Below, piece by piece: positions 23,493-34,856 of a stretch of 64,000 bases of DNA. Numbering within the stretch: the stretch's first letter is position 1; each line of letters opens with the position of its first letter. Source of the DNA: Moniliophthora roreri (Eukaryota; Basidiomycota; Agaricomycetes; Agaricales; Marasmiaceae); contig LATX02000227.1 in assembly GCA_001466705.2 (NCBI GenBank), positions 62,001 through 126,000 of the forward strand, read 5' to 3'. Under the pieces are notes generated by a model. The model was not told the origin of the DNA and made no database searches. It saw only the letters and a list, made by a program, of their open reading frames with translations. Both the position numbers and the translations under genes were made by a program.

Positions 23493-24758
23493 TCAGAAGA
23501 AGGAGCGATGTCTCTCCCACTGTCGCCTCCGGACGTTTTCCACGTCAAGCGTCGGTGAATAACACGACGGCCTATCCTCGTTCGCTCCTACCCGATAAAT
23601 CTGGCCATCAATTTCGACGCCCAGATTACTTCGGAAGCCGTCTGGAAGATTAAAGTTCACGAGTCCGTTCACCATAAGCGAAATGGTGAGAGGCTCGTGT
23701 TGCTGCGACATCCACCCCCAAGATGCTCCCCAATTCCTGCTGTCCGCCGTACTTAGGCATAACGAGGTTAGTTCTGGAAGCTGATTCGCAACGTGAAGGG
23801 ATGCAGCCTTTAAAAAGCATGTTTAGCGATAGCCGCGAACACGTCTAGTATAAAACTCACCAAAGCGTCCTGTGGGTCATTAATAAAGATATCGTCACCA
23901 TTCAAACTGACTTCCAGACTTTGCAGCTTTGAACATTGTGCGAATCCATTGGCGTTCCGTATTCCGAATGACCAAGGTCCTTCTTCGGCTGCGGTTACCG
24001 TAAGCCTTCGTAACGTGTCTTTGTGTTTCGAGAGGATAGAGTTCATCAAGGTATCCGCCATCGATTGATCTAGACGCGCATCTGAGGATGCCCATGCTCG
24101 ACGTATTGAGAGCTCCTCAATCCCGGAGAAGGAGTCGAGGTAATCCAAGAAAGTGCGCTCCATCTTGGACCAAACTATGACTTCCTTGACGATGACTTTC
24201 TCCATGCGCAGGGCGGTCCATAATGAAGAAGGCGATAACGACGCAGAACCCGAGGCCACGCTGATACTGTGTTAGAACATGACAGTTTAACAAGTCAAGA
24301 TCAAGTCACTCACCGTATCGAAGTCAGTTTCGGTAGTGAACGCACGCAGAGGTGCAGATATTCATCAAACTCCTGCTGTACTTTGTTGACATCGATATGC
24401 CCGTACCCCGCAATGTGCCTATAGTCCCCCGAAAATAGTCGGTCGAAGCACCGTATGACCAATTTCTGGACGTATGGAGCTATTCGACTATGTGCGCTTG
24501 ATATAGATTTGAGCATGTCGAGGCTTGTTCCAAGTTTAGACCCTTGGGAGTCGAATGTAATTGTGGTGAAGAGGAGGGGTTCAACGAGTAAACAGAATAT
24601 TGGATTGACGAGTCGTAAGGTTTTCAATGTTTCATCCCCTTTGACCTGTTAATTTGATGACGTTTAGTACTCGGTGTGCTGTGGTGAAGAAAATATGGAC
24701 GTACCTCGTTGATGATCATCATAAGCAATTCAACCGGAAGTGATCCAATTTTAGCCAT
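23493..24758 (-). CDS. F-box-like protein, family copy 1
   Basis: Four-exon model: 24758-24705, 24645-24314, 24266-23861, 23807-23493. The exons sum to 1,107 nt (368 residues). It begins MAKIGSLPVELLMMIINE, the first helix of an F-box-like motif, and continues LKTLRLVNPIFCLLVEPLLF. The middle has SSLWTALRMEKVIVKEVIVW and FLDYLDSFSGIEELSIRRA, also conserved in copies 2-4 of this window. F-box proteins recruit substrates to SCF ubiquitin ligases; the substrate part here is an LRR-like repeat fold at best. The 54-nt first exon is the same size as in copy 4. The C-terminus has WGWMSQQHEPLTISLMVNG and is unlike the other copies. Confidence 0.75.
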
Positions 24759-25440
24759 GTTGGCACGTTAAGGCAAAGTTTGTAGTGTGGAGGATGTCTG
24801 TCGAACGCTCAAGCTTTATATACGCGCGGCGCGTATCGACGCGGACACCGAAATGATCATGTTGTCGAAGTCATTGATTCGTGATATCGGGTGGACTAGG
24901 CAGGGATATTACTTACTCCGAGAACACGAGCCTGGATCTGGAAGGAGGAGGAAGTAAAAGTGCATCGACCTCGCCTTGTGGTCGTCTAGATACAGGTATT
25001 CCGAGCTCCAACGTGCGTGTTCCATAGTTCCAGAAGCATTGATTGCTTGCTGTACGTCAATCATAGGGTACGAAGTATCAGGAGCGGTCCGTGATGGAAT
25101 GTCAGTCTGGGTGTTCCTTTACGCATGAAGCCACATCGAAGCGATGTCTACGGTTCTTGCCAGGCTCCAAATCACCGACGAGGGAAATCTTTTGCTTCTT
25201 CGGGCTTTCGGCAAAGGGACGATCTTCGATCAAAGTTATCGTCAACTCGAACTTGGGCGACTCTCAACTTGACCACGTTGCGGCCACGTGCTTGGAATTT
25301 TTCTAAAAAAAGTCTTCTGCCATCTGGTTTAGTACCGAACCAGAAACGGAGAATGCAGAAGAACCCACTTTCAGCTGAACCAGAATATGCCAGAGATTCT
25401 GCGGAGCAATTGAGGAAAATCGAGTCTTCTGCGGCTGTCC
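24759..25440. promoter_or_regulatory. Upstream region of F-box-like gene 1
   Basis: A TATA-like TTTATATACG lies at about 24815 within 60 bp upstream of the gene start. The rest to 25440 shows no gene. Confidence 0.35.
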
Positions 25441-26145
25441 TCTAGTATTTTCGGAGACGTAAGTAGACCGTCGACCCAGGACCCAGGCCCAGCATGGCTC
25501 TGCCTAGGTGATGTTCCGGTTTCTTCCGTGAGGTTTATGCTTGCTTGTACATAGACCTCGAATAGGGTCGAAAGATTGAAGAGGCTTTTGATGACATCGG
25601 CTCGGATCCTTGTATCACTCCTGAGGAAGCCTTTCTTGAGCGTGAGCGTGTAAAAATATGACCATTTTGAACCCAAAATAAGTATCTACCAAGGGAGAGG
25701 GAAAAGTATTTCTTTTTCGACCACGTCGGGTTGTTTCTTCTTGCTCTTGAAATTGATGCGTTACCATCATCGTTGTCTTTAACACAATTCAGTCTCACCC
25801 AAGGCCGTATAGGTTTGCGTATATCTACTTTTCCATCCGCAACTGTGTACTGTATGAGTTCTGACTTTTTAGAGAATTGCATCAGATGTCAGAAAATTTA
25901 CCGGTGGTATTGCCTTGCACAAGCTCTTCTCGCCATAAACGTGTCAAATTTACTAAAAAAAAGGCTCGAATTTATGCCAGATACATCGTTTCTGGACCAA
26001 ATAGTGGTCTGGACTTTTGAAGAGAAATTTGACCAATTAAATTTTTAAGACCCGCCGACGGCAACCAACTAACCACACGTCACGGAACCGCGGCCCGCCT
26101 CCCCCTTGGTATCAATAGACTCAAGGTTCATCGATATGCTGCAGT
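25440..26145. repeat. Dispersed segmental duplication, copy 1
   Basis: Similar to 32450-32825: both begin with GGAGACGTAAGTAGACCGTC, share GATGACATCGGCTCGGATCC, and end with CGGCCCGCCTCCCCCTTG and TTCATCGATATGCTGC. This copy is longer because it holds extra sequence in the middle (about 25730-26040). The right end is cut abruptly at 26145 where 7-TM copy B' begins. Confidence 0.8.
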
Positions 26146-26149
26146 TTAC

Positions 26150-26940
26150 GGCAGGTCCCATATGTCTACATGCTTCTCTGCTGATCCACCATATGTGACC
26201 AGCTACAGGAAGTAAGTAAATGTCAGGTTTTCACAGATCTGCCAGAACTGACCTGTAAGCAATGTCAAAATGATATTAACACCCATCTCTGCAAGCCAGA
26301 ATGCAGTGTCTATAGTATTGCCCTGGAGATATAGCTGCACTTTTGCTGGATCAGCAGTGTTGCTAATACCAATGACTGCAAATGCAGATGCAACAATTTC
26401 ACAGACTAGTGCCAGTGCCAGAGTGAGCTCAGTAATACAACTGAACTGAGGAAATACTTGCTAGCTAGTAAAAGTATCATGAAGATAAATGGGAATGCAA
26501 TCCATTTGGATGAGCCCTATATCACATAGCAGCAGTGGAGCTGAGTAGACTCAAGAGTAATATGGGAATGCATAAGAGAGGATTACTATAATGTCCATAC
26601 TAGCATCAAATCTGCCATAGTTCTATCTCAAATGGATTAGCCAGTAAATTCAAATACACAAACAAAATGGGCTTACACCAGGCATAATGGCAGAATTTGC
26701 TCAAAGCTACTAGAACACTATTAGTCATGACAAGTCCATGTAATTAACTTCTCTACATACAGTATTATTGTCTTTGCATTATCATGGTGCAAATATGCCA
26801 AAAATAATGCCCAATCTTGATTTTTTGTAAATGTAAACTCCAGAGTTGCTTGGTAGGCAAATACAAAGGTCTGCACAATAATATATGCATTTGTCAGGGT
26901 AAAGAGTACTATGGTGAAGAACATATAGATCATTTTCATC
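26150..26940 (-). pseudogene. 7-TM family fragment, copy B'
   Basis: The fragment contains the middle exons of the family, including FFTIVLFTLTNAYIIVQ and FAYQATLEFTFTKNQDWALF at 26.75-26.94 kb. It lacks the start exon and the C-terminal tail. At about 26935 it joins directly to sequence that matches the 3' flank of copies A and B, so it is a rearranged tandem piece lying downstream of copy B. CpG-poor. Confidence 0.75.
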
Positions 26941-27102
26941 TCTGAACATCTTGCATCAGGCTCTGCAGATGCTAAAACATACTCAATATCATCTAAATGC
27001 TCTACCTGCCTACACTAGTCATTGAGGCTCCAATATGTATCATATTTAGACTTTGTACATGAAATTCACAAACCAGGTTCATGCAACAGATACTACAACA
27101 AT

Positions 27103-28558
27103 CTATGCAGACATTTTCTTGCCTGGATTTTGAATTCTCTCTGCTAATAGGCCCCTCTCAATGTCAATTGTCTGTACATGTGATCTGGGATCTGAATTCC
27201 CAGATCCAGAAGCTGCACCATTAGCAAAGTGAAGACTTGACACAACTTGGTTCATGCTTGTGTGTTCAACAGTCTTGCCTCTAGCTGCACGTATAATAAT
27301 CAATGTTGGAGCAATTCCCTGTAAGAGCATATCAAGTTAGTTGATAATAAAACAAGAAATGTTGAACATACAGCAACTTGGTATGTGACAATAAAGAGTT
27401 GAAAAGGGATTGAACCACCAGCATCTGGATCAAGTAATAAAGTGTAAACAACATAGGTAGCAAGGAAGATAGGGTAGAGGATCCCGCTCTCAAGGCTGAC
27501 AAGTAAAGTGAGAATGAGTCTAAACTGAGGGAGAGTTGAAAAACATACATGATAGCTACAATTGTGTTATATTTGGTTTTAATGGCAGGTCCCATATGTT
27601 TCCGTGCTTCTCTGCTGATCCACCATATGCGACCAGCTACAGGAAGTAAGTTAATGTCAGGTTTTCATAAATCAGATAGGATTGACCTGTAAGCAATGTC
27701 AAAATGATATTAACACCCATCTCTGCAAGCCAAAATGCAGTGTCTATAGTATTGCCCTGGAGATATAGCTGCCACCTTGCTGAATCAGCAGTGTTGCTAG
27801 AACCAATGACTGCAAATGCAGATGCAACAATTTCACAGACTAGTGCCAGTGCCAGAGTGAGCTCAGTAATACAACTGAACTGAGGAAATACTTGCTAGCT
27901 AGTAAAAGTATCATGAAGATAAATGGGAATGCAATCCATTTGGATGAGCCCCATATCACATAGCAGCGGTGGAGCTAAGTAGATTCAAGAGTAAGCATAG
28001 GAATTCATAAGGCAGGATTACTATAATGGACATACTAGCATCAAATCTGCTATAGTTCTATCTCAAATAGATTAGCTAGTAAATTCAAATGCACAAACAA
28101 AATGGGCTTACACTAAGCATAGGATACAAATATGCCAAAAATAATGCCCAATCTTGATTTTTGGTAAATGTAAACTCCAAAGTTGCTTGGTAGGCATCAA
28201 AGAAGGTTTCCACAGCAATATATGCACTTGTCAGGGTAAAGAGTGCTATGGTGAAGAACATATAGAGCACTCTGTTTGGGCGATCTTGTTGGTGGATGAG
28301 AATATGGAGTGAAATGATGAATAGGACTGTGTAGATGCCTGACATGAGTTGCATGTCAGATCCCTGTAGTGACTGTGCTGAGGTGTTTGACTTTACCATA
28401 GATGTAAAACATAATCTAGAGAAACAGTAGAGCACTGAGAAGATGGAAACTGACAGAAAAAGAAAACATACAGTGAGATTTGCTATTGGCTGCACTAGAA
28501 TATAGGTGGTTGAATCAAAAGGTGCAACATCTTCTTCTGTTACAGAGGAGTTGGACAT
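27103..28558 (-). pseudogene. 7-TM family copy B, damaged by a deletion
   Basis: Exon 1 starts MSNSSVTEEDVAPFD at 28558 and parallels copy A closely. The exons at 27.66-27.96 kb (FWLAEMGVNIILTLLTG), 27.35-27.65 kb (KYNTIVAIM, ESGILYPIFLATYVV) and the tail GIAPTLIIIRAARGKTVEH to TGA 27103 are open. Relative to copy A about 105 bp are missing near 28124, removing HDNTKTI and the splice donor. Exon 1 therefore runs into intron sequence and stops. Unless another donor is used, the protein is truncated. Confidence 0.6.
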
Positions 28559-28559
28559 G

Positions 28560-29189
28560 GTACACAGTCACAGTATGAGGGATGCAATGGATTGAGCTCT
28601 GCTTTTATACCCTTCAGTTTCCTTTATGCCAAAAGTGTACAGAAAGAGCAGTTATTTTTAACTCTATCAAGATGCCATGTGAGATGAGCATTGCATGAGT
28701 AATGAGATGAATCTGGAAGTTGTTAATGTGGTGGAGCAAAGATCAGCATCATTACACTGAAACATATGATCTCACACATTTTCTCTTGTCCTCAATGAGG
28801 AATTTGAACCTCTGCTATGCTATTAGTATTGACATGACTGCAGGATATTGAATTACTACAAGAACCATGAATAGGAAACTGAATACTGTGCTGTAATCCT
28901 GGCCAGCTGAGCAATAATCAAATTAATAACAACACAGATGGTGACATAGATGAAACATCCTCTGAATCTAAAAACTCCCAAAGTGATAACACCACATGGT
29001 CCTCAGTCCTTCCTGAGGCTTGAGTGAGATGATTAGGACTTATGGAAGGTAGTAACAGTTTGTTGAACATCTAAGGCTACTGGATGTAATCTGCTGACTG
29101 AGGTATACGTGAATAAAGATGCTGTTATGATTGATTGATTGTTGAGACTTGGCCTGAGGTTCCTGCTCATCTGCTTGATTCTTGACCTG
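28560..29189. other. CpG-poor 5' flank of 7-TM copy B
   Basis: The first 190 bp match the 5' flank of copy A (TACACAGTCACAGTATGAGG in both), so promoter sequence was duplicated with the gene. Nothing else recognised up to the MITE. Confidence 0.5.
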
Positions 29190-29374
29190 CATCGCACAAA
29201 ACTGCAAAAGGTCATGACCCGTCTCCAGGGGGTTATAACCCAGGTCCCCAGTTGTTATAACTGGTTCCGGCAGTTATAACCCATCAAAACCAGTCATAAC
29301 CCCCCAAAACCAGTCATAACCCAGTTATAACCTAGTTATAACTGAGTTATGACCTTCTGCAGTTTTGTGCGATG
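29190..29374. mobile_element. Complete 185-bp MITE with CATCGCAC inverted ends
   Basis: The left end CATCGCACAAAACTGCAAAA and the right end (reverse complement CATCGCACAAAACTGCAGAA) form an inverted repeat of about 27 bp with two differences. The interior is a ladder of short repeats, CATAACC, GTTATAAC and CAAAACCAGTCATAACC. No coding capacity. A truncated copy is at 3618-3700. No clear target-site duplication was seen. Confidence 0.85.
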
Positions 29375-29889
29375 TGGCTAAAAGAAGCACTGATTATCAG
29401 TCTTTGAAATTCTATCTTTAGGATATATCATGATCAGGCTACTGCCAGTTTGCTTGCCTCATTGAATATAGTACCCAAACCACAGCAAATCTTTCAATTC
29501 CTTGAGTGCTCAAAAGGTTAAATGGACTTGACTGGGCTTTGGAGTTATGTGCATGAGGAGTCATCAATCAGACTTCACAGCCAGAAGATCCCTGTTCCTT
29601 TGGCTCAATTGAGTGACCTGGTAATCAGATGGACAAATGGAAATACCCTACCAACAGATTGGAGCAGGGGAAAACCAAAAAGTTGATATGGGTACTGAGT
29701 TGCAGGCTCATTGTTGTTCAAATGGTGGCCGGGTGGAATGTGAGCTGAGCAGTCTGTATCAGGATCAGATTTACCTCTCATTGAAAACCAACTATTGGAC
29801 GACAGCAAATATCAGTTGTGTTCCAGTAAAATATCGGAAATCACCATCAGAATTACCGAAAAAAAAAATCCGATTCATCATCTACTTAT

Positions 29890-29988
29890 GGTTCGATCCA
29901 GACTCGAACTGGAGACCTTCTGTGCTGACACTAGATCGTCAACCATTACATGTTAGACAGATGTGATAACCAACTACACCATCGAACC
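29890..29988 (-). tRNA. tRNA-Val (AAC) with a ~26-nt intron
   Basis: The reverse complement folds as a tRNA: acceptor GGTTCGA pairs with TCGAACC; box A is TGGTGTAGTTGG, the anticodon stem is TCTGT with ACAGA, and the T arm has AGTTCGAGTCT (box B). The anticodon loop reads CTAACA, so the anticodon is AAC (Val). An intron of about 26 nt (TGTAATGGTTGACG...) follows position 37, the usual place for nuclear tRNA introns. CCA is not encoded, as normal in fungi. Confidence 0.95.
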
Positions 29989-30239
29989 ATTGCTCCCTTC
30001 TCTAGTTTTACGAATCTCATACGCACATTCATCCCTTTGTTTTCGTTCATTCATTAATACAATCCGAATAAGTAATTCTAGTCAAGGAAATTTTTAAAAA
30101 AAAAGTTTGTTGTCCATAATTGATAATGCAGTCGTACAAATGGTGTCGTTATCATAGCAAGGAAACATAGAAGAAAAGAAAAAGTGTCACAAGTGAGGTA
30201 AAGTAGGTAGGTATCGTCACTTCAAGTCTTTTTCTGCTC

Positions 30240-32290
30240 TCAATCCCTCCTCTCACTACTCCCCCCAGCACCCCCCTCTTCCACCTGCCTAGGCGACGGC
30301 ACCTTCTCCAGTGGTCTCAGTCCCTCCCCTCCAGCTCCACTCAGTAACAAACTCTCATACGTAGGTGGAATCTCATCCCTCGCTGGACCCGCATCCTGAT
30401 GAGCCAGAGGTCCCTCAGCAAGATACGCACGATGTTGTTCTTCAAACTCTGCATCCGGATTTGCTACTGCCAACCTTCCGTGTGGGTGTTGCTGCTGGGA
30501 ATGAGAACCGGATCCTTCGGTGGTAGAGTAGAATACATTCGAATTGATATTATTGGACGAAGCTGACGTTCGACGTCCGCCAGAGGGTGGTTGTTGTTAC
30601 AGGAAGAGGGAGGAAGTTGATTCAGATAGTATCCACCAAATGCTTCATGTTCTTTAGCTAGACGTGCTGCCGACATCCCACCACCTACCCCACCACCACC
30701 GGAATGACTCGAAGACCCAACACTCGGTGCTGTGTTAGGTAACGATGGACCAGGAGACGGATGTCTCCAATCTTGTCCTGGAGCAAGCCCTCCGTACCCC
30801 GTATAATGGGATCCTTCACTCGTAGTTGCCGTCGTAGGCGGGTAAGGGTTAGGAAATTGGGTTTTGCGAAGGGTGTGGTGAGTGTCGTTGTCCGCCTCCA
30901 CCTCCGGGAGCAAACAACGGATAAGGAGAAACTACACCACCACCAACAGCGGCACCGTTCANAGAGGTCCCTCAGCAAGATACGCACGATGTTGTTCTTC
31001 AAACTCTGCATCCGGATTTGCTACTGCCAACCTTCCGTGTGGGTGTTGCTGCTGGGAATGAGAACCGGATCCTTCGGTGGTAGAGTAGAATACATTCGAA
31101 TTGATATTATTGGACGAAGCTGACGTTCGACGTCCGCCAGAGGGTGGTTGTTGTTACAGGAAGAGGGAGGAAGTTGATTCAGATAGTATCCACCAAATGC
31201 TTCATGTTCTTTAGCTAGACGTGCTGCCGACATCCCACCACCTACCCCACCACCACCGGAATGACTCGAAGACCCAACACTCGGTGCTGTGTTAGGTAAC
31301 GATGGACCAGGAGACGGATGTCTCCAATCTTGTCCTGGAGCAAGCCCTCCGTACCCCGTATAATGGGATCCTTCACTCGTAGTTGCCGTCGTAGGCGGGT
31401 AAGGGTTAGGAAATTGGGTTTTGCGAAGGGTGTGGTGAGTGTCGTTGTCCGCCTCCACCTCCGGGAGCAAACAACGGATAAGGAGAAACTACACCACCAC
31501 CAACAGCGGCACCGTTCAACCTTCCACCCATCCCATCGTCGTCTTCTTCTTCGACCAGGATTTGTGGGAGTGTAGGTGCTGATGAACCGCCGTCTCCACG
31601 TCGACCACCGTGACCTCCACTGCTGGTGAGAACACCCGAAGTGGGACGTTGTGATGTAACGACACGATCGGGATCAAAGTTTCCGTTGAATTCTTCAATG
31701 GCTTTTCGGAAACGGTAGCGTTTGTAACACCAGACAAGGAGAGTGAAGAGAATAGCTAGGTCTGCAATACCTATATGCCGGAGGGGGGGCAGAATTAGCT
31801 TCGGGCTTTTTTTACACACGGAGAAAACCACGCACCTCCGACAACACCACCTGCTATAGCCCCTATATTACTACCACTATCCCCACTCGAACTGCTAGCA
31901 GGAGACGTAATGACTGTTCCAGGAGCAATTGTAGAGTCTGTTTGTATAGCTATTGTGAATTGTTGACCGTCCAAGGTAACACTGGGTGAAGCAAGATCGG
32001 GGTCAGTTGGTAGGGTAAACACGTGTTGTGATGAGGAACGTACACAACAGTTGTTATTGCAGAGGTTACCGTACTCTCTGTGCTGCTCTGTGTGGGTGTT
32101 CCGCTGCCGCTACGGCCATTTCTGCTAGTTTCGGTGTTGGAACTAGTGGCGGTGTCAGAAGGAGGTGGAGGAGATGAAGGAGGAGGCGGAGGGGATTCAG
32201 TCGATGAAGGGGGTGCAGAGGATGGTGTAGTTTGGCTTGCGGGAGAGGTTGTTGAGGGTGGTAGTGATGAGCCTGAAACACATGGGGGTT
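30240..32290 (-). CDS. Mucin-like single-pass membrane protein
   Basis: Order on the minus strand: a Ser/Thr/Pro-rich ectodomain (32270-32040, e.g. SSLPPSTTSPASQ, PPPPPSSPPPPSD), then VTLDGQQFTIAIQTDS, a Gly-rich stalk, the membrane segment IADLAILFTLLVWCYKRY (~31.75 kb), and a long cytoplasmic tail with EEFNGNFDPDRVV, LPQILVEEEDDDGMGG, ARLAKEHEAFGGYY and DEIPPTYESLL, ending at 30240. The layout FDGNFDP-like motif to EIPPTY is typical of an uncharacterised Agaricomycete family. The genuine tail is 30240-30961 joined to 31519 onward, because 30963-31518 is a duplicate across an N. The tail changes frame twice (near 31420 and 30600), by short introns or indels. The 5' exon is unclear; an in-frame upstream stretch ends near 32350 at a weak donor. 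Confidence 0.6.
30406..31518. repeat. Exact 556-bp tandem duplication separated by one N (assembly joint)
   Basis: Bases 30406-30961 reappear as 30963-31518, with the N at 30962 between them. No differences were noticed. A single N between perfect copies indicates contig ends that were not merged, so one copy should be discounted when reading the gene across it. Confidence 0.85.
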
Positions 32291-32449
32291 AGTCAGGGAA
32301 GAAAAGGTGGAGAGAGAGGAGAGAGGAGATAAGAACCAGAAGATGGCGGTGACTGTGAAGAGAGATGGTGATGATTGAGAAGAAGAACGGGAACGCGAAA
32401 TTCAAGGCGGATCAGAAAATGAACAACGTGCACGGGCCAACATGATTTT

Positions 32450-32825
32450 TGGAGACGTAAGTAGACCGTCGATCCAGGTCCCAGGCCAGCGTGGCCGGTG
32501 ATGTTCCGGTTTCTTCCATGAAGTGTACATAAACCTCGAACAGGGTCGAAAGAGGTTCTTGATGACATCGGCTCGGATCCTTGCATCACCTGAGGATGCC
32601 TTTCTTGGGAGTGAGCGTGTAAAAATATGTCCATTTTGAATCCAAAATAAGTACCAAGGGGGAGGGAAAATTTACATCGGGTCGAATTCCAAACAGTAGC
32701 CTGGACTATTTAACCAATTAAATTTTCAAGACCCACGGACGGCAACCCAACTAATCACATGTCACGGAATCACGGCCCGCCTCCCCCTTGATATCAATAA
32801 GACTCAAGCTTCATCGATATGCTGC
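32450..32825. repeat. Dispersed segmental duplication, copy 2
   Basis: Partner of 25440-26145, shorter and with many small differences. It lies against the 5' end of the mucin-like gene and the 3' end of the next gene. Confidence 0.8.
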
Positions 32826-34237
32826 GGTTTTGCCTTTGGACCTGACGTTCCATCATCGATAACGGTACTACTGGGGCCTATAGAAGTGAAATTCGTGTCT
32901 GTTTGCCCAGGTGTGAACCGTAGCGTTGAAAGCTGATGCGTCACTCGGCCACTTGTATCCGCGTCATGACCGTGAGTTATTTTCCCAGTCGTTGTGGAAT
33001 CGGATATGCTACGCTGCATGTAGACAAGAATGATAATCATGGTTGGGTACACGCCCTAGTTGCACTTTTGAGTCACGTTCCACGATGACAGGGTAGCAGG
33101 GGGCTCACCGAGATTTGATCACCCATGGTACTAAGGAACATATAAAGGTATGTCGCGAAACCGAAGCCTTCAAAGTCGAAGAATAGGATGAGTTGAGACA
33201 GCTACGAAAAAGGTGCTTATAAGCGGAAAGAGGCTTTAGGTAGAAAAGGAAGAAGCGAACCCAGAATAGGCAGTATACGAATCCTGATTCAACTAGGACC
33301 ACGAGAATCCTTTGGCTTTTCGAATGAAGGCGAGGGTTTCCTTCACGAAGGAAGCGTCGGTGTTGCCTGTTACGCCTAAGGGTCAACACAAATGAAACGG
33401 TTCCATCGAAGCGAAACATACCAGGCCCTTACAGCAATGAGACTCGTCGACACGACGTTTGTCAAAAGCGATATACCCCATGCAATGGGCTCTCCCCACT
33501 GGCAGACCTTTGATCCCTCGGGAATAGTGCTTTGGCTGAAACCATAGCCGTTCGTGGCAAGGCAGTCCAAAGCGATGACGGCGAATGCTAATGTCAACGT
33601 TCAGTCAAAATGAACTCTTTGGAAGGATTGAGGATGTTCACCGAATGATACTGAAAGCATCGCCATGGGGATGTATACCAGCGGCCGCAGCGGAGTATCT
33701 TTGCATAATGCCCAAGCCCTCCAAATGACCACCGCGTCTCCGATTATCATCTGCAAAATGCTGTCAACACGTATCACAGAGAAACAGTTATCCAGCCCTA
33801 CGTTCGATAGAAACAGCGTCTCCATAGGAAGACCAAATACAACAATCTCCGAGTTGAGCTGTATAACCCTATCATACACGCCCAAGCTCGGATACTTCAA
33901 AAAGAACCCCTTTAGCGCCATGGACAGCTGTGATACATTCATCGACCATAACGCAGTGGAAGATAAAAAGAGAATGATCGTCACGAAAAGAATGATAATA
34001 CTGGGCGGATTTCTCAGTCCACGGGAGCTACAATGGTAAGATGAAATGAGTATTTGATTAACAGGGAGAGAAAATTTTTTGTAGACCGCACATCTGAATT
34101 TTCAGCGCAAACGAAAAGAGAACAAGATATATCGCCCAGAATCCAGTCTCGCATATCACTCCAACAGTGTTCATGACAAAATACCATCCAATCCCATCGA
34201 AAATCACCTGGTCTTGCTCGCTCACTGGGGTCGACAT
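32804..34237 (-). CDS. Agaricomycete 7-TM protein with GDAVVIWRAW motif
   Basis: Six-exon model: 34237-34092, 34027-33642, 33587-33422, 33366-33261, 33201-33109, 33055-32804. The exons sum to 1,149 nt (382 residues). It starts MSTPVSEQDQVIFDGIGWYF. Seven hydrophobic segments can be counted, e.g. WAIYLVLFSFALKI, IIILFVTIILFLSS, LQMIIGDAVVIWRAWALC, IAWGISLLTNVVSTSLIAV, ILVVLVESGFVYCLFW and TMIIILVYMQR. The G-D-x-x-V-I-W-R-A-W motif after segment 3 marks a large receptor-like family of mushroom fungi, distinct from the GRIWWI family. A hydrophilic Ser/Thr-rich tail of about 70 residues follows. Function unknown. The last 20 bp overlap the segmental duplication. Confidence 0.8.
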
Positions 34238-34856
34238 GGAAGGCTGAAAGAGAGTGTATGAAAAAGAGCATATGAATTATTCCATAGATGAATATCAACA
34301 TGTGGTGTCGGCTACGTGTGGGAAAGGGTACCAAGCTGAACAGCCTCAGATAGTTGGAGTCACGACTTTTAGCCTGACAATGCGCTTCGTATTCGCGACC
34401 GAGGACTTTGTGTGTATTGGAGATGCGCTTATTGGATTGATAGTCGCAAAGCCGAGTGGTAGAGAACAAAAGCCTGCATCCTAGAACGCTTCTATCGATG
34501 CCAGCCACGGGGTTGGGGAGCGTTTGCGGTCTATCGGTGTCTTGGGGCTTGGCATTGTTGATAAGCGGTGAAAGCAACATAAGTACCACCTTTCCCCCAT
34601 GGGCATATCTGAATAAATTTGTGGATGTCATTCAGCCTAATGAAGTAAAGTACGCCCGTCAGTTTTTCACAGAAAGGCATTATTGCGACTGATGGTCGTG
34701 GAGGGATGACAAGGGTCCGTGGAAATGATTCACTCGGCGTTTAGGTGGACGGCGGCTCCGGCGCCACCTTGCTCCGCTTAGCTTTTGATATTACTCAAGG
34801 AATGTCATTCTATCTAACCAAGTTCGTTTTACACCACTCCCTGTACAATGGATTCA
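34238..34856. other. Intergenic region
   Basis: Holds the promoter of the 7-TM gene (TTCCATAGATGAAT-type AT-rich sequence) and the 3' flank of the F-box gene. No gene seen. Confidence 0.4.

Noticed and set aside
29637..29966. Plus-strand ORF of 109 codons
   Set aside because: It overlaps the tRNA-Val gene on the other strand and has no family resemblance; the tRNA explains the conserved sequence.
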